Of a DNA stretch of 64,000 nt, positions 1 to 7,991 are shown one piece after another. This stretch comes from Oceanobacillus sojae (lineage in GTDB: Bacteria; Bacillota; Bacilli; Bacillales; Amphibacillaceae), in NCBI RefSeq assembly GCF_900162665.1, contig NZ_LT727810.1:690038-754037 (forward strand), given 5' to 3'. Position numbers and translations under genes: made by a program. Under the pieces are notes generated by a model. That model did no database searches. It had not been told where the DNA came from and saw only the letters and a program-made list of their open reading frames with translations. Positions within the stretch are counted from its first letter, which is position 1, and each line of letters begins with the position of its first letter.

Positions 1-354
1 GACTTATTTTTTATGTATTTTTATAATCTATTTAAGATTAATTCTATTAGCTTTCAGGAATTTTCAAGTAAATTAGATAAATGTATTGAAGAAGCAATTC
101 TGTTTTTACAAAAGAGAAATAATATTAATATTCGTGAAAAGAATTTTTATAGAAAATTATTTTATTTGGAATATATTGCATTAGCTTTTGAATTTAACAT
201 TAATATATTCCATGGAAGTCAGAGACGGATTGAAGAAGAATTAGATTATTTTTATGAATTCTTTAAAATGTTTGAGGATGCTGAGAATAATATAACACCC
301 CTTAATCCGGAAGTTGGAAATAATTTATATGTTAAAGAAAAGTCAGTCATTTAA
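1..354 (+). CDS. Hypothetical protein, 5' end beyond window
   Basis: I do not recognise this protein. The reading frame is open to the first base of the window, and the first ATG (13) has no ribosome binding site before it, so the gene probably begins upstream and only its C-terminal 113 or more residues are seen. The visible part is rich in Phe, Tyr, Glu and Asn, has no obvious membrane segment and looks mostly helical. It ends 9 bases before the next ORF, which suggests co-transcription with the PIG-L deacetylase. No function can be assigned. Confidence 0.5.
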   Translation, partial: DLFFMYFYNLFKINSISFQEFSSKLDKCIEEAILFLQKRNNINIREKNFYRKLFYLEYIALAFEFNINIFHGSQRRIEEELDYFYEFFKMFEDAENNITPLNPEVGNNLYVKEKSVI

Positions 355-363
355 ATAATTACG

Positions 364-1332
364 ATGAATGCAGATAGGAGCGTGTTTAATTTGTTGATTC
401 TTAAAAATTTAATTAGTAAATTAAGTCAAATGAATATTGGCTTAGATAGATATATTAAATTCATTGAATATGTAAGAGGAATATACAGATATCCAACAAA
501 AATGCTTGGGCGAAATATATCTGAAGATCTGCATAGATCCACGGATATCCTTGTTATTGCTGCTCATCCTGACGATGAAATATTAGGTTTAGGTGCGACA
601 TTACATCGCCATAGAAAAGATGGAGATAAGATAATGGTTACCTATGTAACAAATGGAACAGCCGGCGAAGGTGCGAGTTGGAAAACGAAAGTCAACGATT
701 CAAAAATAATAGCAGAGGTAAGATTCAATGAAGGGTTAAAAGGATTAAAATTACTTGATATCTTAGAAAGAAACATACTTTGTTTAGGCTATCCGGATGC
801 AGGAACCCATCGTTATTTAAAAAATATTGCAAGAGATCTTAATAAGTTAATAAAAAAGACAAAACCAAAAAGAATTTATGTTCATTGTATTGAGGGCGGT
901 CACAGTGATCACGATATTACTAGTTTTGTTGTAAAATCAGTTTGTAAGAAATTAAAGTTTGATAATGTATTCGAATGGGCTGAATATAACCAGATACAAC
1001 CATTAGGAACAAGGAATATAAATTTTGCTAATTCCAGACCTACAAATTCGGAAGTGAACATCATTGATATTTCAGATGAGGAATATATGTTGAAAAAGGA
1101 AATGTTAAATTGCCATGAGTCTCAAGGTGTTGTTGAACATTATTTAATGGGAGAAGCAATCCGTCAAGCAATAATGGAGGATTTAGAACAGGAATTATTA
1201 AATTATTCCCTCTTTCCGATGAAAAGATTGAAACCACTAATTAATATTTTTTCTAAGTTTATTAATGATGAAGTAACAGATTATAATGTTCAAAATAAAA
1301 CTGATAAGGACAGGGTAAAGGTATTATCATAG
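364..1332 (+). CDS. PIG-L family (LmbE-like) deacetylase
   Basis: This is a zinc-dependent N-deacetylase-fold protein of the PIG-L/LmbE family. Members remove acetyl groups from N-acetylglucosamine-type substrates (MshB, BshB, PIG-L). The family motif AAHPDDE lies near residues 62-68, followed by VTNGTAGEG, and the second metal motif GGHSDHD lies near 179-185. The protein has 322 residues, longer than BshB (about 230), with an N-terminal extension of about 55 residues and a C-terminal tail, so bacillithiol synthesis is not implied. Start choice is uncertain. ATG 364 has no good Shine-Dalgarno, whereas AGGAG at 376-380 would serve TTG at 391. The closely spaced upstream ORF suggests an operon. 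The substrate is unknown. Confidence 0.8.
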   Translation: MNADRSVFNLLILKNLISKLSQMNIGLDRYIKFIEYVRGIYRYPTKMLGRNISEDLHRSTDILVIAAHPDDEILGLGATLHRHRKDGDKIMVTYVTNGTAGEGASWKTKVNDSKIIAEVRFNEGLKGLKLLDILERNILCLGYPDAGTHRYLKNIARDLNKLIKKTKPKRIYVHCIEGGHSDHDITSFVVKSVCKKLKFDNVFEWAEYNQIQPLGTRNINFANSRPTNSEVNIIDISDEEYMLKKEMLNCHESQGVVEHYLMGEAIRQAIMEDLEQELLNYSLFPMKRLKPLINIFSKFINDEVTDYNVQNKTDKDRVKVLS

Positions 1333-1381
1333 GTGCAATATATCACTAAAAGAAATGCTATATATTGGAGAGGGATAAACT

Positions 1382-2371
1382 GTGAGGAAAATAAAATCTA
1401 AAATTCTTCCAATCCTATTTTTAATATTTCTTGTCTTCCTTTTATATACTATATGGGACAATAATCGGTTTATCATCGCCAGACAGGAAATCAAAATGGA
1501 TCATTTGCCAGAACAGCTGGAAGGATTCCGTATTCTCCAGATTAGTGATCTGCATGAAAAGCAATTTGGTGAAAATCAAAAAAGGCTGATAGAATCAATT
1601 AATTCGATTGACTATGATGCGATTATTTTTACAGGCGATATGCTCGATGACACCGAAAGCACCAACTATGACAGCTTTTACACTTTAATTGAAGGAATTG
1701 ATAATAAAGAAAATGCGTTATATATACCAGGGAATACAGATCCGGCAAATTACCACATTGGCAGAACAGTAGAAAAGAGTGATTTTATTCAAGGGATGGA
1801 AGAACGAGGTGTTCATTTATTAGAGTCCATCCATTCGATTTCAGTTGATGGAAGAAATGTTCATTTTGTTCATTTTGAATTGTCTATCTTAAAGGATTCG
1901 AAGTACATGGAGAATGTACAAGGAATTTTAAAACCGGATTACATGAATGAGGAAAGCTATCTTCTGCAGCAGGCAGCGTTGTGGGAGGATGTGTCGGCAC
2001 TTGATACCCTTGATGAAGCGGATGTCCTTATTGCATTGAACCATTATCCAATTCCTGATATTCGGATTGATCATATTCAGGCTAACCCTGAGTTAGTATG
2101 GCCTGACTATGATTTGATTTTGGCTGGACATTATCATGGAGGCCAGATCCGCCTGCCGTTTATTGGTGCTCCTTTCATTCCAGAGCCATGGTATGAACCA
2201 AACAGCTTTTTTCCGCCGCAAGATCGTGTAAAAGGATTATGGGAATACGCTGGTACAAAGCAGTATGTCAGTGCAGGGCTAGGCAGCAGTGGTGCAGTAT
2301 CTTTTATGAAATTCCGATTGTTTAATCCTCCTGAGATCAATCTTGTTATCTTAAAGGGAGACAGCAACTAA
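1382..2371 (+). CDS. Membrane-anchored metallophosphoesterase (YkuE-like)
   Basis: This is a calcineurin-like phosphoesterase with one N-terminal membrane anchor (about residues 7-25) and the catalytic domain outside. Metal-binding blocks appear in order: ISDLHE near residue 55, GDMLD near 81, GNTDP (a variant of GNHE) near 116, LNHYP near 220 and GHYHGGQ near 249. The family hydrolyses phosphomonoesters or phosphodiesters, and related YkuE proteins are cell-wall-associated. The GTG start at 1382 is preceded by GGAGAGGG. It stands 50 bases after the deacetylase gene and may be co-transcribed with it. The exact substrate cannot be read from the sequence. Confidence 0.85.
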   Translation: MRKIKSKILPILFLIFLVFLLYTIWDNNRFIIARQEIKMDHLPEQLEGFRILQISDLHEKQFGENQKRLIESINSIDYDAIIFTGDMLDDTESTNYDSFYTLIEGIDNKENALYIPGNTDPANYHIGRTVEKSDFIQGMEERGVHLLESIHSISVDGRNVHFVHFELSILKDSKYMENVQGILKPDYMNEESYLLQQAALWEDVSALDTLDEADVLIALNHYPIPDIRIDHIQANPELVWPDYDLILAGHYHGGQIRLPFIGAPFIPEPWYEPNSFFPPQDRVKGLWEYAGTKQYVSAGLGSSGAVSFMKFRLFNPPEINLVILKGDSN

Positions 2372-2820
2372 TAAGGAATGAATAAGAATCTAATTCCGAA
2401 AATTTTGTTATATAAATCATCAGATAACAAAAATTATTAAAAGTGATTTCCTTAAACGGGAAAAGTATGACGCTTATAATTTTTGAACGAGAATAAATTA
2501 TAAATACAGATAGAGAATTTTAGAAAAAAATCGGATTTATTGTCAAAAATTCAGTATGAAATTCGACTTGTTTTTAGTTTTGCTCCTCATTATTTACAGA
2601 GTTCAATAAGAGCTTTGCACTTGTCTGCAAAATAGGAATGGTTTGCGATTAAGCTGTCCAGTCAAAATGCGGCTGAATAAGCGGAAAACATGTCATAATT
2701 TGAATTTTCTCATCTGACAAAACTAGTGTGCTAATGACAAAACAAGTCAAACGCTTCATGCTAAACATATAGTAAAATAGGCTTGTATATTTTTGTTTGT
2801 AGGTAATCTTGAGGGTGCTT

Positions 2821-3004
2821 TTGTTCCGCCTTTTAAAACAAAAGAGAGTGGAGGAAAATCATACTATTGCTAAAGAGGAATTTGCCAAGAACGGTTATAA
2901 CAAAAACGCAATTATTTACAGGATTAAAGGAGCCCGAAGCACTTGCTAAGGAAATTGTTCCACTCTTGTTATATGGGATGATAAGAGGAAAAAATGAAAT
3001 GTAA
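2821..3004 (+). pseudogene. Possible TetR-family regulator remnant
   Basis: Two overlapping frames carry TetR-like text. From 2821 one frame reads through KEEFAKNGYNKNA, which resembles the first helices of TetR DNA-binding domains (EEFAKNGYEKAS), and it stops near 2946. The +1 frame then reads LKEPEALAKEIVPLLLYGM and stops at 3002-3004, resembling the C-terminal helices of some TetR proteins. The ligand-binding middle, about 100 residues, is missing. This fits an internally deleted, frameshifted gene. It rests on motif memory without an alignment, so confidence is low. Confidence 0.35.
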
Positions 3005-3073
3005 AATTACAAACACATTGTTCTGAAAATAAATCTTCTGGTATTATTATTCAATTTAAAGAAGGGAGGTGAA

Positions 3074-3109
3074 ATGACAGTTTCATTTGGCATAAGCTTT
3101 ATCGTTTAA
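3074..3109 (+). CDS. 11-codon micro-ORF with strong RBS
   Basis: The sequence GGGAGGTG at 3064-3071 is followed by ATG at 3074 and an 11-residue ORF (MTVSFGISFIV) ending at TAA 3107. The ribosome binding site is as good as any in the window, but the peptide is tiny and hydrophobic. It could be a leader peptide, the stump of a deleted small membrane protein, or chance. No function is proposed. Confidence 0.2.
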   Translation: MTVSFGISFIV

Positions 3110-3317
3110 TTAATAATTGAAAATAGTCATTAATATGGGTGGCAGTTACCATTCATATCTTTGTTGCCTGGCAGTAATAGATAGGAATTAAATTTTGGAA
3201 TAGTTCATTTAAATTATTGTTAATCATTTAACCCTGTTTGATAAGTAGAAAAGTCTGTATGCAACATATATGACTGGTAGTAACTATATTATCTGTATTA
3301 ATGATGGGGGCGGCGTC

Positions 3318-3452
3318 GTGAAAAAGAAAATTGAAAATGTTGTGCTTGATCAAGAATGGATTACATTAATAAAAGAAGCAAAAAATTTAGGCCTGTCACT
3401 GGATGAAGTCCGCCAGTTTCTGAATCATATAAGAGAAAGATCAAAAGTTTGA
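3318..3452 (+). CDS. sinI: SinI-like antirepressor
   Basis: This is a small SinI-domain protein. SinI binds SinR through paired helices and frees biofilm-matrix promoters in Bacillus. The 44-residue product contains LDQEWITLIKEAKNLGLSLD and an FLNHIRER tail, the SinI/SinR dimerisation helices. The GTG at 3318 is preferred over the in-frame ATG at 3270, because a G-rich Shine-Dalgarno (GGGGGCGG) lies just before it and the N-terminal extension is not SinI-like. sinR starts about 300 bases downstream, much farther than in B. subtilis, where the two genes are nearly adjacent. The pairing with the downstream sinR is therefore clear but the arrangement is unusual. Confidence 0.8.
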   Translation: MKKKIENVVLDQEWITLIKEAKNLGLSLDEVRQFLNHIRERSKV

Positions 3453-3481
3453 TTTGGATTTCAATTATAGAGAATTTAATA

Positions 3482-3554
3482 AATGCACCTTTAGCATAAT
3501 ATGGTAAAATAAAGATACCTAAACAATCCTGGATATCAATTTGCAAGGTGCATT
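3482..3554. repeat. Inverted repeat between sinI and sinR
   Basis: AATGCACCTT (3482-3491) and AAGGTGCATT (3545-3554) are perfect 10-bp inverted arms separated by 53 bp and followed by TTTTC. It could be a large-loop terminator for sinI or a looped regulator site. It does not match the known SinR box. Confidence 0.4.
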
Positions 3555-3756
3555 TTCTTATAAAATTACAATTTAAATATATCCTTGATTTCTCTCCAGT
3601 CTGATTATTATACTTTTATTTCTAATTATGAAGGTGTAAAATACCATAATTATACTTAAATCCTCACTAAGAATTAACTTTCTGTACATCCTCTAAATAA
3701 TAATAGAACTCTTCACCAAAGTTATGATATAATTCGCAGAGAAAGAGGTGAAAAAC

Positions 3757-4086
3757 TTGATTGGTGAAAAAATAAAACAATTACGAAAAGAAAAGAGGAT
3801 GTCACTTTCTGAGCTTGCTGAAAAAGCAGGAGTAGCGAAATCCTATTTAAGCTCAATTGAGCGAAACCTTCAATCAAACCCTTCCATCCAGTTTATCGAG
3901 AAAATCAGTCAAGTGTTGGATGTTTCTGTAAACGATTTAATAAATGATAATAATACGATAGTTGAAACGGAGTTAGATAGTGAATGGATGAAAATTGTAA
4001 AAGAAGCAATGGAATCCGGAGTTTCAAAAGAACAATTTAAAGAATATCTGGAATTTAATAAATGGCGGCGAGAACAAGATAAATAA
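3757..4086 (+). CDS. sinR: SinR master biofilm/sporulation repressor
   Basis: This XRE-family DNA-binding protein represses matrix operons in Bacillus. The N-terminal helix-turn-helix (about residues 5-60, core LAEKAGVAKSYLSSIERN) is nearly identical to B. subtilis SinR. The C-terminal SinI-interaction domain (LDSEWMKIVKEAMESGVSKE) is also present. I chose TTG 3757, giving MIGEKIKQLRKE like the known SinR start. It is preceded by AAAGAGGTG, and the alternative GTG 3748 lies inside that ribosome binding site. The 109-residue length fits the family. A terminator follows immediately. Confidence 0.9.
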   Translation: MIGEKIKQLRKEKRMSLSELAEKAGVAKSYLSSIERNLQSNPSIQFIEKISQVLDVSVNDLINDNNTIVETELDSEWMKIVKEAMESGVSKEQFKEYLEFNKWRREQDK

Positions 4087-4093
4087 GTCACTT

Positions 4094-4125
4094 AACCGTT
4101 TAGCAGCGTGCTTTACGGTTTTTTT
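4094..4125 (+). terminator. Terminator after sinR
   Basis: AACCGT and ACGGTT form a stem around a 15-base loop and are followed by a run of T, 8 bases after the sinR stop codon. Confidence 0.7.
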
Positions 4126-4236
4126 GATTTTATGGACTTAAATTTTAATAAAATAACAGCGTGATATCTTGTTGAAATGACTTGCACAAAACATAGAAAC
4201 TGAACGATAAAAGAATCGGAAAGGGAGAAGAGCGAA

Positions 4237-4989
4237 ATGAGTACAAATGCTCTAATAGCAAAAGGGAATACTGCTGAAATATATCTTCATAACAATAAAA
4301 TTGTAAAGGTTTTCAATGATTATTTGCCTGATACAGAAGCTGAGATGGAAGCGGGAAAACAAAGGATTGCCAATTCAGCAGGTCTTCCTGTTCCAAAGGT
4401 CTTCGATGTTAGTGAGTTTCAGGGGAAACAAGCTATTATGATGGAATATATTAAAGGAAGAACTCTAGGAGACTTGTATTTAAGTAATAAAGAACAAGCA
4501 GAATATTATCTGGCTGTTTCCGTGGATATCCAGCAAAAGATACATCGGGTGATTCCCAATTTAGATGCTTCGGAGTTAATGTATGATAAGCTTTGCCGAC
4601 AGATTAAGGCAGCTGTCAGTTTAACAGAAAAATATAAAAACGATCTATTGCGAAAACTGGACACGATGACTTTTGAAAACAGACTTTGTCACGGAGATTT
4701 TCATCTGTTTAATTTGATTTCTGCAGACGGGAAGGTGTATATCATTGACTGGGTTGACTCCAGTGCCGGAGACATCCGGGCTGATGTATGCAGGACATAT
4801 CTTTTATATAGTCAGCATTTTACTGAATTGGCTGACAGCTATCTTCAGATTTACTGCGAGAAGAGCGGATTGTCCAAAAAGGAGATTTTGCAATGGGCCC
4901 CATTAATTGCCGGAGTGAGGTTATCAGAACAAGTGTCAACAGAGAATACAGCCCAATGGATAGAAATTATTAACAGTTATCGTTTATAA
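4237..4989 (+). CDS. APH/choline-kinase-fold phosphotransferase
   Basis: This protein kinase-like phosphotransferase phosphorylates a small molecule by family analogy. The Brenner motif HGDFHLFNL lies near residues 149-157 and the metal-binding segment IIDWVDSSAGD near 168-178. The N-terminal lobe has a short glycine-poor nucleotide loop and MMEYIKGRTLG, the usual hinge. At 250 residues it is typical of the group. Members include aminoglycoside and macrolide phosphotransferases, fructosamine kinases and many unassigned genes, so resistance should not be assumed. The ATG at 4237 follows GGGAGAAG. It appears monocistronic. Confidence 0.75.
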   Translation: MSTNALIAKGNTAEIYLHNNKIVKVFNDYLPDTEAEMEAGKQRIANSAGLPVPKVFDVSEFQGKQAIMMEYIKGRTLGDLYLSNKEQAEYYLAVSVDIQQKIHRVIPNLDASELMYDKLCRQIKAAVSLTEKYKNDLLRKLDTMTFENRLCHGDFHLFNLISADGKVYIIDWVDSSAGDIRADVCRTYLLYSQHFTELADSYLQIYCEKSGLSKKEILQWAPLIAGVRLSEQVSTENTAQWIEIINSYRL

Positions 4990-5052
4990 TGGAAATAAAA
5001 TAATTTTGCTTAAAAAGATGTATAAATGTTTTACTTAAGGAGATGCGGATCA

Positions 5053-5515
5053 ATGAATACAGATTATTGGACGAATTTGGATTATATACCAAAGCATGTA
5101 GCAATGATTTGTGATGGAAATGGACGATGGGCAAAGAAGAGAGGAAATAAACAAAACTATTTTGTTGACCAAAGATAATGATGGTATGGTTTGTAATATA
5201 GCTCTAAATTATGGAGCAAGGTCTGAAATTATTCGGGCAATAAAAAGAATTAACGATGCATCACAAGAAGATAATACAATCATTCAGTCGCTTAATGTAG
5301 AAAATTTTAATCATTATTTAGATACACAGGAGCAGCCTGATATTGATATTTTGATTCGTACTGCCGGAGAACGCAGAATTAGTAATTTCCTGCTTTGGCA
5401 GATACATAATGCCTATTTATGGGCGGATAAAACATTCTGGCCGGATTTTAATGTTGAAAATCTGACTGTGGCTTTTCAGGATTATAACAGCTATTTGATG
5501 AAGCAAAAAGTATAA
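5053..5515 (+). pseudogene. Decayed undecaprenyl diphosphate synthase paralogue
   Basis: Both ends of a UppS protein are present, but the middle is lost. From ATG 5053 (AAGGAG upstream) one frame encodes [20 protein letters not shown], the UppS N-terminus with MDGNGRWA changed to CDGNGRWA, and stops at 5176. The next frame resumes at [20 protein letters not shown] and continues through LIRTAGERRISNFLLW and WPDF to the normal C-terminus at 5515. About 95 residues carrying the hydrophobic tunnel are deleted, and the frame is shifted at about 5155-5180. It cannot make active enzyme. The essential housekeeping uppS must lie elsewhere. An ABC transporter cassette follows 80 bases downstream. Confidence 0.85.
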
Positions 5516-5596
5516 CCAGCTTCCGTTAGTATATGAAAATATATTTTCCAAGTGTTATACAGAGATATGATGAAATGACACAACAAGGAGTATTGC

Positions 5597-6430
5597 ATGA
5601 AGCAGCTTGCAGAACTAAAAAATATTAACAAGAAATATGGAAAGAAGAAAGTTTTATATGATGTTTCCCTTAACATAAAAGAAAAACAGGTTATTGCCAT
5701 ACTGGGGGAGAATGGTAGCGGTAAAAGCACCTTTTTACGGATTGCAGCAGGAATAGAACGGCCGGATTCAGGGAAGATTTTATATGCTTTTAAGAACATG
5801 CGGACTGGTTATGTACCGGAAAGGTTTCCCAAATATCTCCGTTTTACACCGGATGAGTATTTGCACTATATCGGAAAGATAAATGGTATCCCAGAAGCTA
5901 TTCTGGAACAGCGTATTTCATTATTATTGCGTCGTTTTCAATTAGATAAATGGAGTAATCGAAGAATTAATGAGTTATCTAAGGGGAATATCCAAAAAGT
6001 CGGGATTATTCAAGCAATTCTTCAGCAGCCGGAACTATTAATTCTGGATGAGCCGTTATCTGGATTAGATATATCAGCGCAGCAGGAATTACTTTCTATC
6101 ATCAGCGAATTGAAGGAGCAGAAAACAACGGTATTGTTAACCTATCATGAAGCTTCTATATTTGAGGGGATTGTGGATCAAACCTATTACATAAGAGATG
6201 GCCGCCTGGCAGAAGAAATGCTGACGGAAAAACAAGGTATGAAGCTGATTGAGACAAAAGGCTTCATAGATAGCGATGTAGAGGAATGGAAGGAAGTATT
6301 ATATAGTGAAAAAAGAGAAGATAGATTATTACTATATGTAAGCTCTAAAAATAGTAATCAAATTTTAATGAGAGTTCTTAAATCTGGAGGAAGTATCGAA
6401 TCTGTTAACAGCACAGATGTTAATAACTAA
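5597..6430 (+). CDS. ABC transporter ATP-binding protein
   Basis: This is the nucleotide-binding subunit of an ABC exporter. Walker A GENGSGKST lies near residues 38-46, the signature LSKGNIQKVG near 130 and Walker B LLILDEPLSGLD near 155-165. The C-terminal 60 residues form an extra domain after the ATPase core, common in bacitracin, lantibiotic or CcmA-type exporters. The ATG at 5597 has AAGGAG before it. The permease gene starts 11 bases after the stop, so they form one unit. No substrate is evident. The neighbouring uppS remnant raises a lipid-carrier or cell-wall-antibiotic link as a possibility only. Confidence 0.88.
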   Translation: MKQLAELKNINKKYGKKKVLYDVSLNIKEKQVIAILGENGSGKSTFLRIAAGIERPDSGKILYAFKNMRTGYVPERFPKYLRFTPDEYLHYIGKINGIPEAILEQRISLLLRRFQLDKWSNRRINELSKGNIQKVGIIQAILQQPELLILDEPLSGLDISAQQELLSIISELKEQKTTVLLTYHEASIFEGIVDQTYYIRDGRLAEEMLTEKQGMKLIETKGFIDSDVEEWKEVLYSEKREDRLLLYVSSKNSNQILMRVLKSGGSIESVNSTDVNN

Positions 6431-6441
6431 GGAGAGATTTT

Positions 6442-7146
6442 TTGAAAGATTTAATTCAATATAGTTTGCATGACTATGTACGTTCCCATAAATATTTTCC
6501 GCCAATTTCCACTTTTTTTGTGTTAATCCTGGTGTTTTATACATACAAGCCAAATCCAATTATTGATAGTTATGCGATTACGGCATTATTTTTATTTGTG
6601 ATTTCCACCTGGCTGTGTTTGAGTGTTCTATCCCTGGATTCACCTGTACAAAGACAGCTGATGATTTTGCATTTGGGAAGCAGCTATCGGTATTATCTGG
6701 CAAAATTGTTGACTGTTGCACTGATTGCCGCTCTGTTAACTGTATTTGCATTTCTCTATCCCATTATTTTTAATATGTTTTCTGATTCCGTATCTCCTGC
6801 AGTTGGTTTCATATCCTTTGTAAATCATCTTCTCTTAGCTGTTCTGGGAATTGGTGTTGCCGGTTTTTTTAGTAAGGTGATGATGGAAAGCGCTATCAAC
6901 GCTTATGGAGGTTTAGTGCTGACTATTATTTTGTCTATTGCTGCACTAGGAATTGAGAATATTTTACCTGCATCGTTTAAATACATTGTCTGGCTTTTAC
7001 CCCCAGCAACGATTACGCAACGGCAACTAATTCAATGGAAGGGAGAAAGTTTGTCCGGTATATCCTATCTTCCATTTTTATGGATTATGATTTATGCTGG
7101 AGTTATTCTGCTGTTGTTTCTAATATTGGCAAAAAGAAGACGTTAA
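6442..7146 (+). CDS. ABC transporter permease
   Basis: This is a six-segment hydrophobic protein of 234 residues (segments near 19-35, 43-60, 84-108, 125-145, 160-180 and 208-228), consistent with an ABC-2-type permease partnering the preceding ATPase. The TTG start at 6442 is preceded by AAGGAGAG at good spacing, and the gap to the ATPase gene is 11 bases. The sequence is too generic to name a substrate. Confidence 0.8.
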   Translation: MKDLIQYSLHDYVRSHKYFPPISTFFVLILVFYTYKPNPIIDSYAITALFLFVISTWLCLSVLSLDSPVQRQLMILHLGSSYRYYLAKLLTVALIAALLTVFAFLYPIIFNMFSDSVSPAVGFISFVNHLLLAVLGIGVAGFFSKVMMESAINAYGGLVLTIILSIAALGIENILPASFKYIVWLLPPATITQRQLIQWKGESLSGISYLPFLWIMIYAGVILLLFLILAKRRR

Positions 7147-7213
7147 TAAATGCTATTAGCATAGTTTGATAAGCAGCAGGAGATTTACAACATAGAAATA
7201 GAGGTGGAGATTC

Positions 7214-7522
7214 TTGGCTGGTGTACTTTCTGTTTTGTGTACTGTTTTATTAGTTTTCAATTTTTGGAAAAATAGAAAAGAACTTAAAGAAACGTATTCA
7301 AAACTTAATTATGTTCAAGTATTCGGCGTGCTTATTTCGTATTTGATAACAGTTGCGATTGTATTTGTACTTATTTATTATGTTGGAAACTGGCTTGTCA
7401 GCTTTATCCCATTTACTTTTCTCCGTTCTGCCGTATTTTTTGTAATTGTAGTTGCCGTACTATTTTGTTGTTTAGGTTTGCTTAACAAAGTATTAGCAAG
7501 AGTAACAAAAGGTGTTTTATAA
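7214..7522 (+). CDS. Small three-segment membrane protein
   Basis: I do not recognise this 102-residue protein. It has hydrophobic stretches near residues 2-17, 33-58 and 64-93, and a basic-acidic loop (WKNRKELKETYSKL) after the first. The TTG start at 7214 follows GGTGGAG. It lies 67 bases downstream of the permease on the same strand and may be an accessory or immunity-like subunit of the ABC cassette, although that is only context. Confidence 0.6.
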   Translation: MAGVLSVLCTVLLVFNFWKNRKELKETYSKLNYVQVFGVLISYLITVAIVFVLIYYVGNWLVSFIPFTFLRSAVFFVIVVAVLFCCLGLLNKVLARVTKGVL

Positions 7523-7610
7523 AAGAGGGCGCGCAAAAAGCAGCTATATCATGATTGATGAACTATTTATGATATCTTTCGGTAGGTTGGGCTGGGGCTG
7601 GAGCTGGGAC

Positions 7611-7727
7611 TGCGATTACTCGTCCCACCGAAGAGCTTTTGCGATTACTCGCTCCATCGAAGTACTTTTGCGATTACTCGCCTTACAGGAAACATTTGCG
7701 ATTATTTATCTCACCAAAAATTCCCGC
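7611..7727. repeat. Degenerate 29-bp tandem repeat array
   Basis: TGCGATTACTCG occurs exactly at 7611, 7640 and 7669, and a decayed copy (TGCGATTATTTA) lies at 7697, giving a 28-29 bp period. The intervening bases are related to one another (CCACCGAAGAGCTT, CCATCGAAGTACTT), so this is a tandem repeat and not CRISPR. The first unit is framed by TGGGAC and GTCCCA, which can pair as a hairpin with the repeat core in the loop. The same core, framed by TGGGGC and GCCCCA, occurs once at 54870. Short ORFs across it have no sensible protein. Confidence 0.75.
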
Positions 7728-7850
7728 AAAATGGAGTATTGTTTTAATACAAATTCTTTTTTCTGTATATATTAATCAGCTAAAAGGAACTGTTATTAAA
7801 AAACGAAGAACAAGCTTTTGCTTAAGAATTATTCTGGAATATATTGAATA

Positions 7851-7877
7851 AAAAGTACCTTTCGAGGTGCTTTTTTT
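7851..7877 (+). terminator. Rho-independent terminator
   Basis: AAAAGTACCT and AGGTGCTTTT pair around a TTCG tetraloop and are followed by T residues. It ends the transcript from the ABC/repeat region. Confidence 0.75.
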
Positions 7878-7919
7878 ATTTGAAATAAATCACTATTTTC
7901 GAGAGTGTTTTTTCATATC

Positions 7920-7933
7920 TTGATAGTCATCAA
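7920..7933. promoter_or_regulatory. FNR/FLP-type operator
   Basis: TTGATAGTCATCAA is a perfect TTGAT-N4-ATCAA palindrome, the consensus of Fnr-family regulators with an ExxSR recognition helix. It is centred roughly 40 bases upstream of the start expected from the -10-like TATAAA at 7954-7959, a class II activator position. The regulator encoded at 10228, in the same gene group, has ETVSR in its recognition helix. Confidence 0.7.
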
Positions 7934-7991
7934 TTATTTTCTTTTTCTCTTATTATAAAATAACAGTGTGAACAGAGAGGAGGGAAAGAAA

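Larger units (their letters stand above)
2372..3317. other. Long gene-poor spacer (about 0.95 kb)
   Basis: No intact gene is visible between the phosphoesterase and sinI. The stretch is AT-rich and holds a likely degraded TetR-family gene (about 2821-3004) and an 11-codon ORF with a perfect Shine-Dalgarno (3074-3109). The rest, 2372-2820 and 3110-3317, shows only short AT-rich repeats and no convincing structure. Such decay next to sinIR suggests a site of past insertion and deletion. Confidence 0.6.

Noticed and set aside
4237..4989. Aminoglycoside resistance gene
   Set aside because: The Brenner motif only shows an APH/choline-kinase fold. No specific resistance-family features or mobile context are seen.
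7611..7727. CRISPR array with 12-bp repeats
   Set aside because: Repeat is too short, spacers are related to each other, copies decay and no cas genes are near. It is a degenerate tandem repeat.
7512..7851. Protein-coding ORFs of 87 and 70 codons
   Set aside because: They run through the 29-bp repeat, lack ribosome binding sites and have repeat-driven composition.
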